Shown: piece by piece, positions 6,188 to 7,143 of the stretch
How positions within the stretch are numbered: the first letter of the stretch is position 1
Layout of the letters: the number at the start of each line of letters is the position of its first letter
Assembly (NCBI GenBank): GCA_028690885.1
Contig: JAQVAJ010000070.1
Coordinates: 1 to 7,143 of the forward strand
DNA: 7,143 nt
Direction of reading: 5' to 3'
Source of the DNA: Clostridia bacterium
GTDB lineage: Bacteria; Bacillota; Clostridia; DUPQ01
Translations under genes and position numbers: made by a program
The notes under the pieces: generated by a model
What the model was told of the DNA's origin: nothing
Database searches by the model: none
What the model saw: the letters and a program-made list of their open reading frames with translations, nothing else

Positions 6188-7143
6188 ATGAAAGAAATAA
6201 AAAGTATAATAGCAAAAAAACTTAGTGAGAATATTGAACAGCTTAGCTGGAGGGAGATTATGGGAAATCTTGAATATCCTCCAGAGCCTGATATGGGTGA
6301 TCTTGCATTACCTTGTTTTAAGCTTAGTAAAGTTTTAAGAAAGTCTCCTGTGGCTATTGCTGATTCACTTGTGGATTTGTTAAATATCGATCTGGTTGAA
6401 AGGTGTGAAAGTAAGAGCGGATATCTGAACATATTCTTAAAAAGAGAATATATGGTAAATAATATTCTGAAAAATATAGTCGATTTAAAAGAGGAGTTCG
6501 GAAAAAGTGATGAAAATGCAGGAAAAACAGTGTGTATAGATTATTCTGCACCTAATATTGCAAAACCTTTCCATATAGGGCATTTGCGTTCTACAGTTAT
6601 AGGCCATGCCATAAGAAGGCTTCATGAGTTCAGAGGATATAAATGTATTGGAATTAATCATCTTGGTGACTGGGGGACTCAGTTTGGAAAACTTATTGTA
6701 GCATATAAAAACTGGAGTTCTAAGGAATTAATTGAAGAAAAAGGCACAGAAGAGCTGGTAAGAATATATGTAAAATTCCATGCTGAAGCGGAAAATAACC
6801 CTTCATTGAATGATGAGGCGAGAAAGTGGTTTTCAAAGCTGGAAAAGAAAGATGAAGAAGCAGTCGAACTTTGGAAATGGTTTAAGGATATAAGTTTATT
6901 AGATATCGAAAAGACATATAAAATGCTGGATATATCATTTGACAGTTATGCAGGTGAATCTTTCTATAATGATAAAATGGAGCCTGTTATAGAAGAACTG
7001 AAACAGAAGAATCTTCTGCAAAGCAGTGATGGTGCTATGATTGTAAATTTAGAAGAGTATAATATGCCCCCATGTCTTATTCTTAAATCTGACGGTTCTT
7101 CTTTATATGCTACAAGGGATATTGCTGCTGCAATGTATAGAAA
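6188..7143 (+). CDS. argS: Arginyl-tRNA synthetase (5' part; continues beyond the window)
   Basis: The frame is open from the ATG at 6188 to the window end, giving 318 residues, somewhat over half of a typical ArgS (about 560-590). The enzyme is a cytosolic class I synthetase that charges tRNA-Arg with arginine using ATP. The N-terminal ArgS-specific domain covers about 1-105 (PPEPDMGDLALPCF at 31-44, with SGYLNIF at 77-83). The catalytic domain begins with IDYSAPNIAKPFHIGHLRST at 117-136, which holds the class I HIGH motif at 129-132. INHLGDWGTQFGKLI follows at 156-170, and SLYATRDIAAA lies near the end at 305-315. The KMSKS-like loop and anticodon-binding domain lie beyond the window. The ribosome binding site is weak: only AAGAG at 6177-6181, 6 nt before the start. 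Confidence 0.96.
   Translation, partial: MKEIKSIIAKKLSENIEQLSWREIMGNLEYPPEPDMGDLALPCFKLSKVLRKSPVAIADSLVDLLNIDLVERCESKSGYLNIFLKREYMVNNILKNIVDLKEEFGKSDENAGKTVCIDYSAPNIAKPFHIGHLRSTVIGHAIRRLHEFRGYKCIGINHLGDWGTQFGKLIVAYKNWSSKELIEEKGTEELVRIYVKFHAEAENNPSLNDEARKWFSKLEKKDEEAVELWKWFKDISLLDIEKTYKMLDISFDSYAGESFYNDKMEPVIEELKQKNLLQSSDGAMIVNLEEYNMPPCLILKSDGSSLYATRDIAAAMYR

Noticed and set aside
6103..6551. Two overlapping minus-strand frames over the argS start
   Set aside because: Both are antisense to the unmistakable ArgS N-terminal domain and its leader, with no recognisable protein features.

Overview
The window looks like ordinary chromosome from a low-GC, Gram-positive member of the Clostridia (Bacillota). 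The evidence is AT-rich coding DNA with many ATA, AGA and TTA codons, GGAG-type ribosome binding sites, two lipoproteins with signal peptides, a DivIC-type division protein, a NusG-domain-II/Gx-transporter gene pair, and a thymidylate synthase of the divergent clostridial kind. All nine genes lie on the + strand. Base and codon use look even throughout. I see no insertion sequence, phage gene, tRNA, rRNA or CRISPR array.

Layout. (1) 1-829: the end of a NusG domain II protein, overlapping by ATGA a small membrane protein of the Gx transporter / HepT family (ECF S-component-like). (2) 830-3454: a clear promoter, then a tightly overlapped unit of thyA, folA and a GT-C-type membrane glycosyltransferase. 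ThyA converts dUMP to dTMP and releases dihydrofolate, which FolA recycles, so the first two genes form a closed metabolic pair. The third gene starts inside folA and has no obvious link to folate. (3) 3455-5688: two consecutive lipoprotein genes separated by 5 nt. The first is a DUF3048 (YerB-like) protein. The second is a PdaA-like polysaccharide deacetylase homologue whose first catalytic motif is destroyed. Both have Pro/Thr/Ser/Glu-rich linkers after the lipid-anchored cysteine, so both probably work outside the membrane in the cell wall. (4) 5689-6067: a strong promoter and a DivIC/FtsB-like septum protein. (5) 6068-7143: a promoter, a short leader and the first 318 codons of argS, which runs off the window.

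The middle of the window (GT-C enzyme, DUF3048 lipoprotein, pseudo-deacetylase, DivIC) has an envelope theme, flanked by housekeeping genes. The observations most worth following are the deacetylase-like lipoprotein lacking its catalytic and metal-binding aspartates, its pairing with the DUF3048 lipoprotein, and the divergent active sites of ThyA and FolA. No wholly new system is evident.
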